Numbered from the stretch's first letter, positions 22,561 to 32,824 are shown. The stretch: 64,000 bases of DNA from Corythucha ciliata (GCA_038030265.1 CM075937.1:36374198-36438197); one strand, 5' to 3'. Numbers and translations: made by a program. The notes: a model not told the origin generated them from the letters alone.

Positions 22561-23444
22561 TCCCGTAAATTTTGCACGCGAGTGTTTTACCGAATGTTTC
22601 GTTTTGCCTATAATGGGGCATTTCGGTTAAATTTTGCCCAAGACGTGGCATTTTGCGCATAATAGCGATTTCACACTACACAAGTGTAGAGCCGCGTCCT
22701 CTCCATAAACGTAATGTTTCAATTCAGAGAGGACGGGTGGAAAACTTACATCTCACGAGTGTATTGCGCTATAAATTTCTCGGATTTTGCTAACTTGTGT
22801 GAACCAATTCAGAGACCGATCTGAATTGGCCCACGCGGCGAAATTGGTTTCCTAGCAACGAAAATCCCTGAAATTGGTTTGCTGGCCCACAGAAAACCCC
22901 CGAAACTGGTTGTTCAGCAAGCAAAATCCGAGAAATGTATTTTGCAGTGAGCCAGATCAGGGGAAATGTTTTAACTTGTTTAGGGGAAAAGCAAGTTTGG
23001 GCGTCTTTTCTCCTTTTCCCCAGAAGACACTTTCCGTCAACACGCGCAAACTTGCTTGTGCATTCCCGTTTGCACAAGTAAGTTTGAGCGTGTGGAGGGG
23101 GCTTTAGGCAACAAAAATAATAAAAGTTCGTGTTTTAGGGAGTTAAGGGGACGAAAGAGGCTTTTGAATTAGGCCACCATGCGAAATTGGACCTTTATTA
23201 CAAAAACACCACGAAATTGGCGGTTTTTAATGGGAGGCATCCGATAAATTGGTTTATATCTGAGCCAGGATCTGAGACAATTTGGATGAAACAAAATGTA
23301 GTGAGCCTGCAGTTGAATTTTAACTTCGTGATGGTATCTGAGGCCCTGGGGGTGGGCAGCTGCCCCACCAAATCTGCGCTTTCGAGTGTAGGGGAGGGTA
23401 ACTGCCCACCCCTGCCCCCCGGTGACTACACCCATGCCAGCATT

Positions 23445-24030
23445 TTTGATTTCTTTCAGCCCATCTTCCGCAGGGGGGGGGGGTCGCTGCACGTGATTCC
23501 CGTGGTCAGCGGCCACGTAATCCACCGCCTGATTAGCATTAGAAATAAACATTTGCCCCTAATCTTGAACTTCCGCCCAAAAAAACAGTTTTTTCACAGA
23601 AAAAATGATCCTTTTTGGCAAAGTGCTTCATGCTATCGGGTTGAGAAAAACAAAAACGCTAATTCGGGGCTACAATTGAAAAAAAAAAATTGCTCATTTA
23701 TGGCTGAAATTGAGAAAAAACGATAATTCAAGGCTAATAGTGAAAAATCGCAGCAGAAATTCAGGGAACACGCTCATTCGCAGTGAGAGAAATAGCCGCA
23801 AAATTACGTCATTTGGCCCTAAATATCCGCGAAATTGCAAGTTGTGGGTCTAAATATCCTAGAATTTGCAGGTTTCTCAATTTTTGTTGAAAGTGAGGCC
23901 ACGGGTTGTAGCCTCCCACGACGACAGTGCCCTGACGAAAAATCGCCACATTTTGAGGGCAAGTTTAAGCGAAATTGAGAGATTATTGTCTGCAATTCAC
24001 GATATTGCAACGTTCCACGTCTGAAAGTTT

Positions 24031-24084
<54 letters not shown>

Positions 24085-25357
24085 CATCTAGCTCTCCTTG
24101 GTTTAATTAAGCAAGTTTCTTACGGCTTAATATCTGTGAAATTGCAAGATTCGTGCCTTAATTCTTTCATCTCTCAGTTTCATGTTTTGATTTTGGCGAA
24201 ATTCCATTTTTTGGGGGTCTCCATTTCGTAGAGATAGCCAATTTTGGGGGCTAAATATTCGTGAAATTGGAAATTTCCAGTTGTTTTTGTTCGCTCATTG
24301 TCAGACTCACACCTCGGGCTAGCCGGCTACGACCTGACCATCGTGACCCGACAAAATTTGCAGCGTATGGCTTTAACAGAGGCTGATAAATCCACGACAT
24401 TGTGAGTTCCACGTCTTCATTTCAGAGGAATTGCAAGTTGCAAGGCTCATTTTTATTGACTTCCATGTTCCCTTACGGTAAGGAAGTGTAGGCGTTTGTT
24501 TTGTGGCTGTGGACTCTAGGCCAGCCGGCCCCGACTACGCCAATCCGTTCATGAATATCCGTGATGTTGTGAAAATTTGGAGATAAATAATTGTAAGGTT
24601 GCAATTTCGGGTCTTAATTTAAGCACAATTTTAAGTTCAGAGCCCCTTAGTGAAATTGCAACTGCCATTTGATTTGAGGACATTTTTCGTCCCGGTGGAT
24701 CCAACAGGCTCCAACAGTAACAGAGCTCGAAGCACGAGGAACACCCAGGAAATTGAAAGTTACATGGCCGAACATTCTCACCAATGCGACTGTCGGGTAT
24801 TAATTATCTCTAAATTGCAAGTTTTGGGGCCTTTTTTGGGCCAATGACCGGCTGCGCCCTAAGTTTGATGAAACCCTTGCCACCCCCTCCCCCCATTACG
24901 GACGCGTTCATCCGACGGATGCATTGTTGAGACGATTACGCTTGAGGGCTCAAGGGAATGCGGAAAGCTGTCCACCCTTCTGTCTTGAGCTTGCTACGCC
25001 CATGTTATATAACTTATTTGAAAACTAAGATACTGCTGCCTACACATGCAAAATTTCCTGGAGATTGAAACGAGACCTTTAAATCCAGGAATGCTGCAAA
25101 AATCAGACGAGAAAATTGATGCTGTGTTGTAGGCGATTGATGATTGGAGGAGGTCGAGGAATCGTCTGTACGTGGAGGGCGTGGGGGGGGGGGTAATGCG
25201 CGGTTGGTGGGGATAAGAGGAAAAGGGCTTCACGTTATACAAAGACCCATTTTCCATCTGAGACTCGCTATGCGACTAGGAATTGACCACTTTATCCCAC
25301 AATCAGAAAATTCACGCAGGAAACGGTCAATTTAGCCTGTGGATTTTTAAATCTCCA
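23445..25357. repeat. Mixed A/D arrays and unique DNA
   Basis: Family A-like units run over 23600-23770. Family D units follow over about 23760-24850, with GGCTAGCCGGC-like blocks (24329 and 24525) and a 49-base T run (about 24032-24080). From about 24850 to 25357 the sequence is mostly unique, with a G run at about 25185-25193. No gene is seen. Confidence 0.6.
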
Positions 25358-25643
25358 AGGCCCGCTTTATCAATTGTCGATTAAGGGTGGGTTTATCAAT
25401 CACTGGATATCACATGGAATAGCTATCTCTCGAATAATATTACATTACTGTTTACAAAAAAGCCCATAGCAACCAGACTTATTCCCAGTTTTGTCTGTAG
25501 AATAAGTGCAATGATAAACGCACCCAAAGAAATTTAAAGAACTTCTTTAAACAAATCATCTGTGAACCACGACGAAGTGTTTGATCATGAAACAGATGAA
25601 GTTTTTAGTCGACTCTTCAATCAACGATTGATAAAGCGGGCCT
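25358..25643. mobile_element. MITE, AGGCCCGCTTTATCAATYG family
   Basis: Inverted ends AGGCCCGCTTTATCAAT (25358) and its complement (ending 25643) bracket 286 bases. A second internal pair, GGTGGGTTTATCA and TGATAAACGCACC, gives a double-hairpin layout. No coding capacity is present. Confidence 0.8.
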
Positions 25644-26079
25644 AAATCTCAGAACTGTCTGACTTGGAAACAACAACTTTATTGATGATCCCCGAACCAA
25701 ACTCGCAAAACCATCAATTTGCCCGATCAAACTGGCTACTTGCTGTTAAAACCTAAGACAGAACATTGAACAAAACCCAAAGAAATACTAAAATTCGAGA
25801 AGTCGACTTTCCATCACAATACTTTGTATTATTTTTCGTTGGAAAATGACTATTTCACCTCCTGAGACTGTCTATTTAAGCAGGAAACTGGAAATTTAGT
25901 GACGACGACGACGACCTGTTTGGTTTGCCCAAAAAACGTGCGTTTTTCCCAAGAAAAAGCAAATTTGATTCGATCACGCCCTAAAAATGTAAAAAATGAC
26001 TTTATTCGCCATTTTAATACAAGCGCCTCGGACATCTGTTTAAACTGACCATCCGAGATCCAAAAATTGACCATTAGCA

Positions 26080-26400
26080 TTCGAGCCCTTTGACATACTC
26101 AAACAAATGATCCGTGCCCCGAAAATGGCAAAGCCGACCATTTGCGAATCAGAAATAGCCAAAAGGACCATTCGTTACCTAAAATGGCAAAACTGTTTAT
26201 TGTGGGCGCCCTTAAATAGCCAAATTTGTCATTCACGCCCTACAAATGTCAATCTGGGAATCCATGCTCTAAAAATGATCAAATAGTGACCATTTGCGCC
26301 CCACAGATGGCGGAACTCACGATTTACCCGTTGAAAATTGTCAAAATGACTACTTTCGCCCCAAAACTTGCCAAAATCACTCTTCGTGCCCTTTAAATGA
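26080..26400. repeat. Family B array, reverse orientation
   Basis: Units near CGCGCCCTAAAAATGGCC plus AAACTGACCATT repeat at about 30 bases. The same family fills 33250-33490, 53270-54350 and 56600-58380. It looks unrelated to the neighbouring genes. Confidence 0.8.
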
Positions 26401-26646
26401 TTAATTTATTATAAAAATAAATTGAGTTGAGTAAGGCACAAGTGTCCTCCCTCCCCGCTCATTCACTCGAAAGCGAGACGGGAGAGGGGAAGATCCCCCC
26501 CCACCTTCAGGGTATCAGTGTCAGCGCCTGGACTCCTTCTCTTCAGGCTAAAAATATACTGCAATGTCAGAAACAAAAGCGAAATGGCTGAGATTTTCAG
26601 GTGTTTTGGTCGTATCAAATTACGGTGGACGTGGTGCAAAACACCA

Positions 26647-26777
26647 GGGGCCCTATTCAGAAACGTCGTGGAAAATGCCGCAAGTGTGGTTGCTATGGCG
26701 GGATAATGTTATTTCTTATTCGGAGTCCTTGGATCCCGCTTGCGGCATGTTTTCACGACTGTTCGGAATAAGGCCCC
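26647..26777. mobile_element. MITE just upstream of the LRRC23-like pair
   Basis: Inverted arms GGGGCCCTATTCAGAA and its near complement (ending 26777) extend inward through GTCGTGGAAAATGCCGCA and its partner. It ends 155 bases before the first LRRC23-like start codon, within the presumed promoter or 5' UTR. Confidence 0.85.
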
Positions 26778-26932
26778 AGAAATCTGTGGAAGGAATGAAT
26801 AGGTCGAGAAGAAACGAGTCAATTGAGCTTTATTGGTGAATTCAGTCAGGTGTTTTCAAAGATTTTCCGATTTGACTTTTCGCTGAGTTAAGAAAAGTTT
26901 AATTTTATTTTTTAAAAAAGTGATTATACTCG

Positions 26933-28210
26933 ATGGACTCAGAATCCTCGATCGCTGGCTCCGATGCGGACGTCGACGCGTCCAGAACGGTTCAACCTCC
27001 CTGGTATAGTGGTATTGAACTGGTTGAAACCGAACCGGCTAAACAAGTCAAAAGCGCGGTTCATCCACCGGCAGATTATGACTACGGTGATCGATCTCAG
27101 AGGAAAGGCTTGCAATGGAATGTCATCGAACCGACGTATCGTCAGGACTATCTGAAGGATGTAGCTGAGATCAAACGGATAGTTGGGCTTAGGCCGGGAA
27201 TGAAAGTTTTAGGATGGATCCCGAAGAAAGCCTATCATCACTTCAAATACAATCCCACCGATCAAAACTATTATCCGTACGGTCTTAACTTGGAGGCGTT
27301 CGATGTTCAGGAAATCAGTATCATTCGAGCTTTGCCCAATTTGAGATTTTTAAATTTGTCCAGTAATCGACTTCGACAACCTTCCCTCGAAGTGATAAAA
27401 TATCTGCCGCATTTGACGTCACTAAACTTGGACAACAATAGAATAAACTCGTTTGACGTACCTGGCCTGAATCTGAAACAGTTGACTTTGAGGAGGAATC
27501 GACTTGTAGCCATAGATCAGTTTTCGATGCCAAAACTCGAGTACCTCGCTTTGGATAAAAATCGGATAAAAATAATCGAAAGGCTCGACATTTCGACCAC
27601 TCCTGATTTGATTCATCTTTCGATGGCTGAAAATCGATTGAAATCAACCAAATCAGACCTCCCCGTCAATTTAAGAAACCTTTATTTGGGGAAAAATAAA
27701 ATAAGAAAACTGGAGGGTTTAGAGGGGCTCGTGAACTTGCGAATTCTTCATTTAAGGGGTAATCGAATTAAAAAACTCGATGGACTTGGCGCGCCGCTTC
27801 AAAATCTGAAATATCTCAACGTGAGAGACAACAAAATTTCGAATTTGAAACAAGTGAAAAAACTGCGTGCTCTTCCCAAACTAGAAACACTGGTTACCAA
27901 GGGAAATCCATTCGAAGCGGCTCGCGATGAAGCCGCTAATCGACAGGCAGTTGTTTACGCTTTGAGACGTCTGAAACGACTGAACAAAGCAGAGGTCACT
28001 TTACAAGACGTTGTCAACGCGGCCAACGGTCGCCAGTTGATCGACAATGAGGACGAGTCGAGTGATGACGCCATTCCGGAGGATAATGAAGAGGAGGAGG
28101 ACGATTCGAAGCAGCCACCCGAATGGCAGGACGACGACGATTTGGTGTACGAGCAATTCAATGCTTTCAAAAGAGCTCAAGAAATTGCGATTAATTCGCC
28201 GATTGTTTAA
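26933..28210 (+). CDS. LRRC23-like leucine-rich repeat protein, copy 1
   Basis: A 425-aa intact ORF without introns. Residues 1-65 look disordered. Residues 89-125 form a conserved block (G-M-K-V-L-G-W-I-P-K, then P-T-D-Q-N-Y-Y-P-Y-G-L-N-L-E-A-F-D-V). About eight SDS22-type leucine-rich repeats span about 125-325, with a cap ending L-V-T-K-G-N-P-F. A strongly acidic tail covers 370-405. The repeats from Y-L-G-K-N-K-I-R-K-L-E-G-L onward follow human LRRC23 closely. LRRC23 is a radial-spoke protein of motile cilia and sperm flagella; that role here is inferred. The start is supported by an in-frame TGA four codons upstream. AATAAA overlaps the stop codon. It lies within a ZIP11 intron on the same strand and 130 bases before its paralogue. 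Confidence 0.9.
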   Translation: MDSESSIAGSDADVDASRTVQPPWYSGIELVETEPAKQVKSAVHPPADYDYGDRSQRKGLQWNVIEPTYRQDYLKDVAEIKRIVGLRPGMKVLGWIPKKAYHHFKYNPTDQNYYPYGLNLEAFDVQEISIIRALPNLRFLNLSSNRLRQPSLEVIKYLPHLTSLNLDNNRINSFDVPGLNLKQLTLRRNRLVAIDQFSMPKLEYLALDKNRIKIIERLDISTTPDLIHLSMAENRLKSTKSDLPVNLRNLYLGKNKIRKLEGLEGLVNLRILHLRGNRIKKLDGLGAPLQNLKYLNVRDNKISNLKQVKKLRALPKLETLVTKGNPFEAARDEAANRQAVVYALRRLKRLNKAEVTLQDVVNAANGRQLIDNEDESSDDAIPEDNEEEEDDSKQPPEWQDDDDLVYEQFNAFKRAQEIAINSPIV

Positions 28211-28340
28211 TAAACGAAGAAACCACCTGTTGGAGATTAAATCAGCTAATTACAGGGAGCGTCGGGACTTCTATATTTCCGTCGTTCCCTTTTTAATCAC
28301 ATGTTCAATACCTTTAAGTTCAACTTTGTGTCGTAAAACG

Positions 28341-29645
28341 ATGGCATCGGACTCCTCTGATGTCGAGTCCTCTGACAGTCCGAGCAAGAAACAAACGGCT
28401 AGTTCTTCCTCAATTGTCAAAAGTGATGACAATCCACGAGCTTCAGCTTCGAAACCGTCTCAACCATCACCGTCACCGGAACCGGGTAAACTCGTTGGAG
28501 ACCCCTCTTTTGACTTTGAATCAATTTTCAAAGTAGAGAAAAAACCCCACAAATGGGACCCTAAAAACACCAATTTCCGCGAGGTGTACTTGGCCGAGAT
28601 CGAGGACATAAAGAAATCACCGAATTATAGGCTTGGAATGAAAGTTCTTGGATGGATTCCGAAACAGGCGTTTACTCACTGGCAGTATAACCCAACTGAC
28701 CGGCACTACTATCCTTACGGGCTCAATCTTGAGGCTTTCGACGTCCAAGAGATAAGCATTCTTAAGGCGTTTCCATTTCTAAGGTATTTGAACTTGGCCA
28801 GCAATCGACTTCGTACACCCATGATGCAAGTTTTCAAGGACCTCCCCAATTTGACTTCACTCAATTTAGACAACAATCGTGTTCATTCACTCGATATTCC
28901 CGGTCTTAATTTGAGGCATTTGACACTGCGAAAGAACCGTATCGTGTGGGCTGACCCTTTTTCGATGCCTAAACTCGAGTATGTTGCTGTGGACAAAAAT
29001 CGTTGTAAATTTCTGGAAAATTTCGACAATGATTCAACCCCTAATTTAATCACACTGTCTTTCACGGAGAATCGACTCCGAATCACCAAATCCGACTTGC
29101 CAAACAATCTCAAGTACCTGTACCTGGGAAAGAACAAAATAAGAAAGTTGGAAAGTTTGGAGGTTCTGGTTAATCTGCGAAAACTTCATCTTCGGGGGAA
29201 CAGAATCAAAAAACTCAACGGATTCACCTGGCATATGCAAAACCTTCGCTATTTAAATCTCCGCGATAATAAAATTTCAAACGTTCGACAGGTTAAAAAA
29301 TTGAAAGTTCTCCCGAAATTGGAAGTGCTCATCACGTCCGGGAACGCTTTTGAAGAGGCTCGAGACGTGGAGTCGAATCGCGCCGCTATGATTTTCGCCC
29401 TGCGTCGTCTCAAGCGAATCAATAAAAGGGAGGTGACCAAAGCTGAAGTGGACGGATGCGAGAGTGGGCGAGGATTGATCGACAATGAGGACGAGTCGAG
29501 TGATGACGCTATTCCTGAAGACTCGGAGGATGAAGAGGAAGGACCGCCGGCTGACTGGGAGGAAGATGACGACCCAGAATCAGAGAGGTTTAACCCGTTC
29601 CGAATGGCCGAGGGTAGTGCTCGACTGCCTCCTAAATCGAGTTGA
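28341..29645 (+). CDS. LRRC23-like leucine-rich repeat protein, copy 2
   Basis: A 434-aa intact, intronless paralogue of the preceding gene. By eye about two thirds of residues match across the conserved block (L-G-M-K-V-L-G-W-I-P-K-Q-A-F) and the leucine-rich repeats. The N-terminus is a different serine-rich disordered stretch, and the acidic tail with D-N-E-D-E-S-S-D-D-A-I-P-E-D is almost unchanged. The frame is open back to an ATG at 28047 within copy 1, but the start at 28341 is preferred: A at -3, G at +4, similar length to copy 1, and the upstream part is out-of-frame copy 1 sequence. A variant poly(A) signal ATTAAA lies at 29747-29752. The closest family is LRRC23; the specific role is inferred. 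Confidence 0.9.
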   Translation: MASDSSDVESSDSPSKKQTASSSSIVKSDDNPRASASKPSQPSPSPEPGKLVGDPSFDFESIFKVEKKPHKWDPKNTNFREVYLAEIEDIKKSPNYRLGMKVLGWIPKQAFTHWQYNPTDRHYYPYGLNLEAFDVQEISILKAFPFLRYLNLASNRLRTPMMQVFKDLPNLTSLNLDNNRVHSLDIPGLNLRHLTLRKNRIVWADPFSMPKLEYVAVDKNRCKFLENFDNDSTPNLITLSFTENRLRITKSDLPNNLKYLYLGKNKIRKLESLEVLVNLRKLHLRGNRIKKLNGFTWHMQNLRYLNLRDNKISNVRQVKKLKVLPKLEVLITSGNAFEEARDVESNRAAMIFALRRLKRINKREVTKAEVDGCESGRGLIDNEDESSDDAIPEDSEDEEEGPPADWEEDDDPESERFNPFRMAEGSARLPPKSS

Positions 29646-29746
29646 ATCAAAATTTCAACTCGAGGGGTGAAAGCAACGCTCTCTGATTTGAACCGTATAA
29701 AACGCTGGGTCTAATAATTTAACATTTCAAAGTCATTATTTGTTGA

Positions 29747-29752
29747 ATTAAA
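29747..29752 (+). terminator. Candidate poly(A) signal for LRRC23-like copy 2
   Basis: The common variant ATTAAA lies 101 bases after the stop codon. Copy 1 has the canonical AATAAA overlapping its own stop (28207-28212). Confidence 0.45.
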
Positions 29753-29759
29753 AGCGCAA

Positions 29760-30480
29760 GAAAAATGTTGGTCAGGCAGAAGAGTGTTCAAAAAGTGGCG
29801 GCGCGGAAGCCAGTCGGCGTTGGTGGGGCAATTATCTGAGCAAATTATTGACCAAACATGAAACAAGTGGTCCTTGCCATTTTGATGCCCAGGTTTACCC
29901 CTTCTTTCCCACGAGTTATTTTGATAGTAGGTGATAAAGACTGTAGAATATGGGTTCTAATGAGTCAAAGGCTGAGGCCGCCCGTTCATGAAAAAAGAAC
30001 GTTCGTGTATGGCTTGCTAGACTTTATTTTAATCGGTAGCTCCAACGGTAAAACTGGAACTGGACACTGTTCAAATGTCCTGAAGGGATGCTGGTGGGCA
30101 AGCAATCAGTTGCATTTTGGGCGACACAACGGGGCATGAGTCCGTGGAAGTTCTCGACTTCCACGAAATCATTGTCATTTTTGGTCCCGGTCTCATTTAT
30201 TATGAATTGATCGTCCTCCGAGTGACCCATATGAACCGGGTACAGCTTAAATTGTTCGACTGTGCGAAAATTCCCATAAACACCTCGAAACGGTGTATAC
30301 TTGAGTCGCCGAAAAGGCGAATTTTTCAATTAGTCGAGCCGTTTGAAGTGTTATGCAGCTTTTTCCTGGTGGCCTTGAGGTTTCCCGTAGACATTGAGCC
30401 CCCTCCTCTCCACCCTCAACCACCCACCCCGCCATACTCATCGCCCGCGTTATGTGGGCGATTGGAGAAACCATCCTCAC
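29760..30480. other. Unique DNA with an unrecognised minus-strand ORF
   Basis: A minus-strand frame, 30024-30329 (101 aa, starting from TTG), has protein-like composition (K-L-Y-P-V-H-M-G-H-S-E-D-D-Q-F-I-I-N-E) but no family I recognise and no ATG. It may be an exon or a decayed coding fragment. The rest of the stretch shows nothing recognisable. Confidence 0.3.
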
Positions 30481-31140
30481 GAATTTGGCACCACATAAAA
30501 TCACTTTCACGGGTTTAGAAACCTATTTCATGGGTTTGGCTTCTTGAAAAATCAATTTAGTAGGGTTGAGTAGTTTAGAAAAAAAAACACTATCGCTGAT
30601 TGTGCTGGAAGTAAATCGAATTTCACGGGCTTGGCTCTTGATAATACGAATTTTGATGGATTGGCTCCAGGGGCGTACGTAAAAATCCTTCCGGAGGGGG
30701 CGATTCCTGCAGTCCGCAGCCTACTAAGGACCGGCGGGGGACTGGTGTTGTAATGAATGCCCTTCGTATTACTGGGATTTTGCAAAAACTTGGCTAAAAA
30801 TGGCCTCCCTCAGGAGGCGATCAACCCTCTCTGGGTACACCAATGATTGGCTCACTCAAAACTTGGATTTCGCGGGCCTATAGCTTTCAGAAAAAAGCAT
30901 TCTCGTGGGTTTTGCTCTGAATGTAACCAGTTTCGCGCACTTCGTTCGAAATTAAATTAATTTCACAAGTTTGGCTCTTTAAAAAACCGATGTCGCGGGC
31001 TTGTCTCACTGAAAAAAAAAACTATTTCGTGGTATTTAGTGACCGAAAGACCCGTTTCGCAGATTTGGCTCTTCAGAAAATATTTGTGGGGTTGGCTCTC
31101 TCAAAAAACAAATTTCGCTCTTTCAAAACCATTGTCGTGG
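30480..31140. repeat. Family C array
   Basis: Units near TTTCGCGGGTTTGGCTC plus TTCAAAAAACCAA repeat at about 30 bases. The array is interrupted by a short hAT-like element at 30668-30845. The same family occurs at 31880-32190, 39840-40220, 41010-42130 and, reversed, at 50770-51960. Confidence 0.8.
30668..30845. mobile_element. Short hAT-like MITE with ATTGGCTC duplication
   Basis: The left end CAGGGGCGTACG and the reversed right end CATTGGTGTACC bracket 178 bases. ATTGGCTC occurs on both sides (30660-30667 and 30846-30853). GGCTC is part of the surrounding family C unit, so a chance match is a little more likely here than elsewhere. The matching GGAGGGGGCGATT-like and GAGGCGATC-like subterminal sequences support the call. 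Confidence 0.7.
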
Positions 31141-31334
31141 ATTAGGCCAGGATCTTGGCAAGGCAAGTTTTGATGAAAAGATTGACGGTGTCATTGAACG
31201 TTGATGGAAGTGTGCTTGAAACTCGTGCTTCAATCATTGTCATTTGATCAAGCAACTTGACCGTCTAGCGAGGCTTTAGTTCTTTGTTAAATGAGTTTTG
31301 CTCTTTTGGGTCGATATTGCTTGTACGAGGGTCC

Positions 31335-31435
31335 CCTCAGCTACCCGAGCCACTCGGTCCTGATCTCATCAGCCCGGCACTCGGCTCAATTGCCGGGCTG
31401 ATGGGACCAGGGCCGAGTGGCTCAAGTAGCTGAGG
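31335..31435. repeat. GC-rich 100-bp hairpin
   Basis: CCTCAGCTAC...GAGCCACTCGG and CATCAGCCCGGCA pair with TGCCGGGCTGATG and CCGAGTGGCTC...GTAGCTGAGG. The loop is only about 11 bases. It stands out from the AT-rich surroundings. Sequence 31436-31879 beyond it is unremarkable. Confidence 0.85.
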
Positions 31436-32223
31436 GTCTGAGGTCGAAACGGAGACTGGACCGCACCCTCGGTGCAATTTTCGTGATTGTCCCCCAACAT
31501 TTTCATCGTTCTTTGTTAGATGAAGGACAGTAGTTACCGAAGATTTGCGGCACGTATAGAAAGTTAGTCATCTTGATTTCCACCTTCATTCATTTGAAAT
31601 TGTACCTACCCCAAGATGGACGGTAGTGTCTAGGGTGGAAAAACAGAATAATGAAGGAATATTAGTGGTATACGCTTTTTGATTTGGGGTTTTCATTGGT
31701 TTACTAAAATTAATTTTGTGGGATTTCTGAATTACTTAAACAATGGGAAAGGATTAAAATTGCATTATTTTATGTTCTTGCAATTTGTAAATAATTATAT
31801 TTTGAATGGGGAATGTTTACTCGCTTACACAGCGAATTTCCAACCAATCCTGGGAAATTTTGTAATCAAAAAGAGCAAGATCCAACTCAAGGTGAGCCAA
31901 CTCGGCAAAATTGCTTTTTGATGGGGCCGAAAGCGAGAAATTTTGTTTTTGTAGCAGTGAAACCCGTGAAATTGCTTTTTTGAGGTTAGCCTGCTGGCTC
32001 AGCGAAATTTGTTTCGAACGTGAGTGTGAGCTAACTCCGCAAAACTGCTCTTTAAAATGAGCCAACAAGCTGGAAACACGTTTGGAGATGGGGAAAGTGT
32101 GAAGACCCGAAATTATTGCCTTATTTGGGGTGCCAACCCCGCGAAATAGGTTTCTGACGTTCCAGAAATCCAGACCCACAAAATTTGGTTTCCTAAAAAG
32201 CCAAACCGGCAAACGCAAAAATA

Positions 32224-32364
32224 TTAGGTCCGTTCCATTGTTTCGCGAGTGCTACACTTTTGAAGGAAATCATTTGGTTTCATTCAATTTTTCAGAAAAA
32301 GTCAATGAAATCTCATGGTTTTCTACACTAGTTTAGCTAGTGCAAAACATTGGAACGGACCTAA
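32224..32364. mobile_element. MITE with TA duplication, TTAGGTCCGTTCCA ends
   Basis: Inverted ends TTAGGTCCGTTCCA, with TA on both sides (32222-32223 and 32365-32366), as for Tc1/mariner-type insertion. The 141 bases have no coding capacity. It lies next to the foldback element that starts at about 32368. Confidence 0.85.
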
Positions 32365-32367
32365 TAG

Positions 32368-32696
32368 CGCATGATAGGAGCATGGATGTACTTAATTACT
32401 TCAAATGAATTCGTAAAACACCTTTCCATACTGGTCTTTAAACGTGTGTGGTTAACACGTAAACTCAAATTTTGAATGTTGCGCTTATTGTGACGTCACA
32501 TAACCGTTAACGTTAGACGCTCATGCAATAACTCACTAGGGAGTTATTCCATAACCGTCTGACGGTTATGTGACGTCATGGTCAACGTAAAATTCAAATT
32601 TTGAGTTCAAGCTTTAATCACAAACGTTTAAAGACCAGTAGAGGAGGTGTTTTATTAATTTATTTGAAGCAATTAAATGCATCTATGCCCTACTAT
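32368..32696. repeat. Foldback element with CRE-like TGACGTCA in each arm
   Basis: Arms of about 155 bases pair throughout, including AAAACACCT, ACTGGTCTTTAAACG and CTCAAATTTTGA. The palindromic 8-mer TGACGTCA occurs at 32491-32498 and 32571-32578. A third partial arm (about 32740-32826) carries another at 32770-32777. There is no ORF. Confidence 0.85.
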
Positions 32697-32824
32697 GTGT
32701 TCATATTTTAGCGCAACTAATATTTTGCAATAACTCTTTTTCCACCGACTCTAACGGCTACGCTTATGGTGACGTCACATAATCGTAAACGTTAAGCGTC
32801 AGATGGCTATGCAATAACTCCCTA

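Larger units (their letters stand above)
16685..23436. mobile_element. hAT-like element with CCAGCATT duplication, heavily nested
   Basis: The left end CAGGGGCGTAGCCAGC runs into GGGGTGGGCAGTT. The right end read in reverse is CATGGGTGTAGTCACC running into GGGGTGGGCAGTT. The 8-bp CCAGCATT lies immediately outside both (16677-16684 and 23437-23444). Eight-base duplications and CAG-type ends are hAT hallmarks. At 6.75 kb it is long because it contains the element 17454-20398, the tRNA-like element at 20617, a mariner-like fragment at 21451 and arrays. No hAT transposase is visible. Confidence 0.75.

Noticed and set aside
28047..28340. N-terminal extension giving a 532-aa LRRC23-like copy 2
   Set aside because: The extension is out-of-frame 3' sequence of copy 1 plus spacer; the start at 28341 has a good context and gives the expected length.
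31817..32218. 133-aa minus-strand ORF
   Set aside because: It is produced by family C units; no domain or independent support.
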